NCBI GenBank assembly: GCA_005880055.1
Contig: VBJS01000124.1
Span: forward strand, 1 to 5,757
DNA length: 5,757 bases
Reading direction: 5' to 3'
From: Chloroflexota bacterium
GTDB lineage: Bacteria > Chloroflexota > Dehalococcoidia > SM23-28-2 > RBG-16-64-32
Shown: positions 3,755 to 5,757 of the stretch, in pieces
Numbering within the stretch: the first letter of the stretch is position 1
Layout: the number at the start of each line of letters is the position of its first letter
The notes under the pieces: generated by a model
Databases searched by the model: none
Told to the model about the DNA's origin: nothing
What the model saw: the letters and a program-made list of their open reading frames with translations, nothing else
Position numbers and translations under genes: made by a program

Positions 3755-5275
3755 ATGCACGTACTGGTTTTCTTCTCTCGAATACGACCCTACTTCCTCG
3801 TCGCCGTCGCCGTTCTTGCAGCTTTGTTTGTGGCAAGGAGCGACGTGAGCGCGATCTCCTTCACCCCCGTCTATACGGCCGCCCTCACGAGCCCCATAGC
3901 CGGCGCCAACTCCGACAGCAGCGTCGTGCTCAACATACCGGCGCCCGATGCCAACTTCAGCGCTGTCATCGGATTCCTGGACGAGAACACCGGCATCGGC
4001 ACCTGCCCTGCTAACAACTACAGTGCCGCGACGCGCGCTTGTGCCGACCAGGCCGTGCCGAACGGGGCGTTGGTCGCCAAGACCGTTTCAGACGCCACGC
4101 TGGGGCTTGTAAACAACCCTTGCAACAGTGTGATCAGCGGCATCACCTTCGACCTTATGGACGCGACAACGGACATGACGAACGTGGTGGTATTTGAGGA
4201 TACCGACGCGAACAATAAGGGTCAGCAGTTCGAGGATAAGGACGGCAACGGCCTGCCGGACGGAGTCGATAAGTACCCGGACTACCTGACGCGCCTGATC
4301 TACGGCCCCGAAGTCTTCGGGACGCCGGGAAGTGCTCCCCTGCAGCCGCTCCAGCGCTCGTACGGACAGACGGTGGTCGCGGGCACTGATGTGTCACTAC
4401 AGTTCCTGGTGATGGAGAAGGGCATCAAGATCAACGGCCTGCAGCTTAATCCGGCGGACGGTTTCCCGGTGGTCACAGTTCTCCAGAACACCGGCGATCC
4501 GGGGGCGGTGCCCCAGCCTCCAACCATCACCGACTTCTGCAGCCCGCTGGCCTCCACGACTACGAGGTACGGCATAACCCGCAATAACCCGGCAACCACG
4601 GCGAGCGAAGGCGCGTATGTGTACGCGACCAATCCGAACGCCGGATCGTACAACGCGCACATCCTGCTCTTCAGCCAGCGCGACCAGGACGGCGATAACA
4701 TCGAGAACCAGCTCGACCCCTGTTCCGGCAGCAGCGACGCCGGCTGGGACCCGAGAAGCAGCGCCACGGACGCATCCTACGACAAAGACCACGATGGACT
4801 TCCCGTCTCCTGCGATCCGAACGATAACAGCAGCAATACCGACCAGGACGGCGATGGCTTCTTGAACCGGGGCGATAACTGCCCGCTCATCGCCAACCCG
4901 CTGCAGACGGACCTTGACCGCGATGGCCTGGGCGCCGGCTGCGATCCGGACGACAACACGCCTTCGCCGAACCTCAAGTCGTACCCAGCGGATTACCTGA
5001 CCACGGGCAATACCCAGTTCGGCACCTATAACATCACCGTCGGGAAGCAGGGCGATACAAACTGCAGCGGGGGCGTCAACTCCGTCGACTCGCTCCAGGT
5101 GTTGCGAAAGGCGGCTTCGCTGGGGCCGTTTGGCGCCTGCGCGAACGTGGCGGGCGATGTGAACTGCAACGGCTCCATAAACTCGGTTGACGCGCTGTTA
5201 ATCCTGCGGTACAGCGCGGGGCTCAGCGTCAACCAGCCGCCCGGCTGCACGGCAATCGGCAGCCCACTGAGCTGA
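3755..5275 (+). CDS. Secreted protein with thrombospondin type-3-like Ca2+ loops and dockerin-like C-terminus
   Basis: The protein has 506 residues. Residues 1-33 are a signal peptide: a basic start with R9 and R11, hydrophobic Y-F-L-V-A-V-A-V-L-A-A-L-F-V (13-26), and a likely cut after V-S-A (31-33). Residues 34 to about 305 are a beta-rich region I do not recognise, holding one acidic loop D-K-D-G-N-G-L-P-D-G-V-D (from 162). Residues 310-400 carry repeated D-x-D-x-D-G loops of thrombospondin type-3 style (DQDGDNIENQLDPC, DKDHDGLPVSCDP, DQDGDGFLNRGDNCP, DLDRDGLGAGCDPDD), expected to bind Ca2+. Residues 433-498 are two dockerin-like F-hand repeats starting G-D-T-N-C-S-G-G-V-N-S-V-D and G-D-V-N-C-N-G-S-I-N-S-V-D, each followed by a helix (L-Q-V-L-R-K-A-A; L-L-I-L-R-Y-S-A-G-L). 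It is exported, probably to the cell surface or medium. Dockerins classically bind cohesins; none is visible here, and such pairs outside cellulosomes often have other or unknown roles. No enzyme domain is recognised. Confidence 0.87.
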   Translation: MHVLVFFSRIRPYFLVAVAVLAALFVARSDVSAISFTPVYTAALTSPIAGANSDSSVVLNIPAPDANFSAVIGFLDENTGIGTCPANNYSAATRACADQAVPNGALVAKTVSDATLGLVNNPCNSVISGITFDLMDATTDMTNVVVFEDTDANNKGQQFEDKDGNGLPDGVDKYPDYLTRLIYGPEVFGTPGSAPLQPLQRSYGQTVVAGTDVSLQFLVMEKGIKINGLQLNPADGFPVVTVLQNTGDPGAVPQPPTITDFCSPLASTTTRYGITRNNPATTASEGAYVYATNPNAGSYNAHILLFSQRDQDGDNIENQLDPCSGSSDAGWDPRSSATDASYDKDHDGLPVSCDPNDNSSNTDQDGDGFLNRGDNCPLIANPLQTDLDRDGLGAGCDPDDNTPSPNLKSYPADYLTTGNTQFGTYNITVGKQGDTNCSGGVNSVDSLQVLRKAASLGPFGACANVAGDVNCNGSINSVDALLILRYSAGLSVNQPPGCTAIGSPLS

Positions 5276-5297
5276 TAGCTCAAGGTACGCGTGAATC

Positions 5298-5327
5298 GAG
5301 GGGCGGGCCTCTCAGGGCCTGCCTCTC
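5298..5327 (+). terminator. GC-rich hairpin behind the dockerin-like gene, likely terminator
   Basis: GAGGGGCGGGCC (5298-5309) pairs with GGCCTGCCTCTC (5316-5327) along all 12 positions, counting two G-U pairs, around a 6-base loop. It begins 22 bases after the stop. No T-run follows, so it may be a Rho-assisted or weak intrinsic terminator, or a 3'-end stabilising structure. Confidence 0.5.
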
Positions 5328-5355
5328 CGTCTGGCGGTAATTGGGAAGGTAATAT

Positions 5356-5397
5356 GAAGTAGTGCAACTTCTCGGCTATGCCTTTAGTCGTTATAAT
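5356..5397 (+). promoter_or_regulatory. Candidate promoter of the pseudo-receiver gene, with a small dyad at its -35 region
   Basis: TATAAT (5392-5397) is a perfect -10 box. With a 17-base spacer the -35 would be TTCTCG (5369-5374), a poor match, so an activator may be needed. GAAGT (5356-5360) and ACTTC (5367-5371) form a 5-base dyad around that -35 position. Transcription starting near 5404 would give a leader of about 100 bases that contains the hairpin and repeats below. Confidence 0.4.
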
Positions 5398-5403
5398 CGT
5401 GGC

Positions 5404-5440
5404 CTGACGCTTATTTTTGCTACGCTTTTGTAAGAGTCAG
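5404..5440 (+). promoter_or_regulatory. Leader hairpin upstream of the pseudo-receiver gene
   Basis: CTGACGCTTA (5404-5413) pairs with TAAGAGTCAG (5431-5440) at nine of ten positions around a 17-base loop that includes TTTTTG. It starts about where transcription from the TATAAT box would begin. The right arm overlaps the first degenerate copy of the tandem repeat. Confidence 0.35.
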
Positions 5441-5492
5441 CCACGGTTTTGTACAGTAAACTGTCAGCCTTTTGTACAGTAAACTCTGAGCC
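5426..5492. repeat. Tandem repeat of about 23 bases (two good copies, one degenerate) with a dyad, likely operator array
   Basis: TTTTGTACAGTAAACT is present twice, at 5447-5462 and 5470-5485, exactly 23 bases apart. Each copy is followed by a similar tail (GTCAGCC, then CTGAGCC). A degenerate third copy, TTTTGTAAGAG then TCAGCC, begins at 5426. The first full copy holds ACAGT-AA-ACTGT (5453-5464), a perfect 5-base dyad. In the second copy the right half is altered to ACTCT. The array ends directly at the ribosome site. Repeated dyads of this kind fit binding sites of a dimeric regulator, perhaps the product of the next gene. Confidence 0.65.
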
Positions 5493-5498
5493 AGGAGG
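5493..5498 (+). promoter_or_regulatory. Ribosome binding site AGGAGG deciding a GTG start
   Basis: AGGAGG lies five bases before GTG at 5504. It supports that start for the truncated gene and touches the end of the tandem repeat, so a protein bound there could also block ribosome access or read-through. Confidence 0.7.
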
Positions 5499-5503
5499 GT
5501 CCG

Positions 5504-5757
5504 GTGATAAAGGTCTGCGTAGTCGCGCCCTTTGAGCCGTTACGAACCGGCTTAGCGGGAACAATCGGGGCAAGCGAGGGCGTTGAGGTCGTCGCCGAGG
5601 CGGAAAGCCTGTCCGATCTGCCCGGGCATACAGTCTTCCGAGAGGCGGATGTCCTCGTCATCGACGCTGATGCAATGCTGGGGACCGGCCGCACCACGTA
5701 CGCCCAGCTGAACGAGTGGTTGCCCGAGCTGAAAGTCCTGTTCCTCGGATCTCGTGA
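5504..5757 (+). CDS. NarL-like response-regulator receiver domain without the acidic pair (3' end outside window)
   Basis: 84 codons are present; the frame is open to the window edge. The layout is that of a NarL/FixJ receiver: strand 1 V-I-K-V-C-V-V (1-7); helix 1 with P-L-R-T-G-L (12-17), equivalent to the common P-L-V-R-E-G-L; strand 2 G-V-E-V-V-A-E-A (26-33), like the usual I-E-V-V-G-E-A; strand 3 A-D-V-L-V-I-D-A-D (48-56) with D54 at the phospho-acceptor place; strand 4 L-K-V-L-F-L-G-S. The two acidic residues that bind Mg2+ after strand 1 (normally V-D-D-H) are replaced by A8-P9. The domain is therefore probably not phosphorylated in the standard way. A LuxR-type DNA-binding domain would be expected further on but is outside the window. 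The start is GTG with AGGAGG five bases upstream. The operator-like repeats before the gene suggest autoregulation, which is inference. Confidence 0.7.
   Translation, partial: MIKVCVVAPFEPLRTGLAGTIGASEGVEVVAEAESLSDLPGHTVFREADVLVIDADAMLGTGRTTYAQLNEWLPELKVLFLGSR

Noticed and set aside
4300..4767. Open frame of 155 codons on the - strand inside the dockerin-like gene
   Set aside because: Antisense to a gene with signal peptide, Ca2+ loops and dockerin-like repeats; no domain or ribosome site supports it.
5447..5485. CRISPR-like repeat/spacer pair
   Set aside because: The two 16-base copies are separated by only seven similar bases and sit directly at a ribosome site, which fits a tandem operator repeat better.
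5464..5697. Open frame on the - strand over the start of the pseudo-receiver gene
   Set aside because: It overlaps a frame with a receiver-like strand/helix pattern and a well-spaced ribosome site, and its Ser/Pro/Thr-rich product looks like a shadow.

Overview
This is a GC-rich window from a bacterium, with every convincing gene on the + strand. The gene content points to the Chloroflexota, perhaps a Dehalococcoidia- or Thermomicrobia-like lineage. The evidence is a deazaflavin (F420)-type nitroreductase-family protein, a secreted protein with thrombospondin type-3-like Ca2+ loops and a C-terminal dockerin-like pair of the GD-x-N-C type, a NarL-like pseudo-receiver protein, and many short palindromic or heptameric intergenic repeats. 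The phylum is an inference from gene types and style, not from a marker-gene comparison.

Layout. Positions 1-728: the tail of a PaaI-like hot-dog thioesterase overlaps by 4 bases (ATGA) with a carboxymuconolactone decarboxylase (CMD)/AhpD-fold protein that lacks the CxxC redox pair. Positions 729-937: intergenic, with two degraded palindromic repeats, then a reasonable sigma70-like promoter. Positions 938-1369: a deazaflavin-dependent nitroreductase-family protein with a strong ribosome site. Positions 1370-1608: intergenic, with a segment bracketed by a 9-base direct repeat and a five-copy heptamer array that runs almost up to the lepA start. Positions 1609-3598: lepA (elongation factor 4). 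It is split into two frames by a roughly 58-base insertion built on heptamers and an inverted repeat, and it carries a second, in-frame insertion of about 40 codons near its 3' end. Removing 58 and 120 bases leaves exactly 604 codons including the stop, the normal size for LepA. Positions 3599-3754: an AT-rich gap with a strong hairpin. Positions 3755-5275: a secreted Ca2+-loop/dockerin-like protein. Positions 5276-5503: a hairpin behind that gene, a perfect TATAAT box, and a tandem repeat of about 23 bases containing a dyad. Positions 5504-5757: the start of a gene for a NarL-like receiver without the usual acidic pocket, cut by the window edge.

The genes do not form one pathway. The thioesterase and CMD genes look co-translated. 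The nitroreductase, lepA, dockerin-like and pseudo-receiver genes appear to be separate units, each with its own intergenic region. The most notable point is lepA: two different palindromic insertions sit in what should be surface beta-turns of a highly conserved translation GTPase, and one of them breaks the reading frame. The other is the repeat array just upstream of the pseudo-receiver gene, which looks like a set of regulator binding sites.
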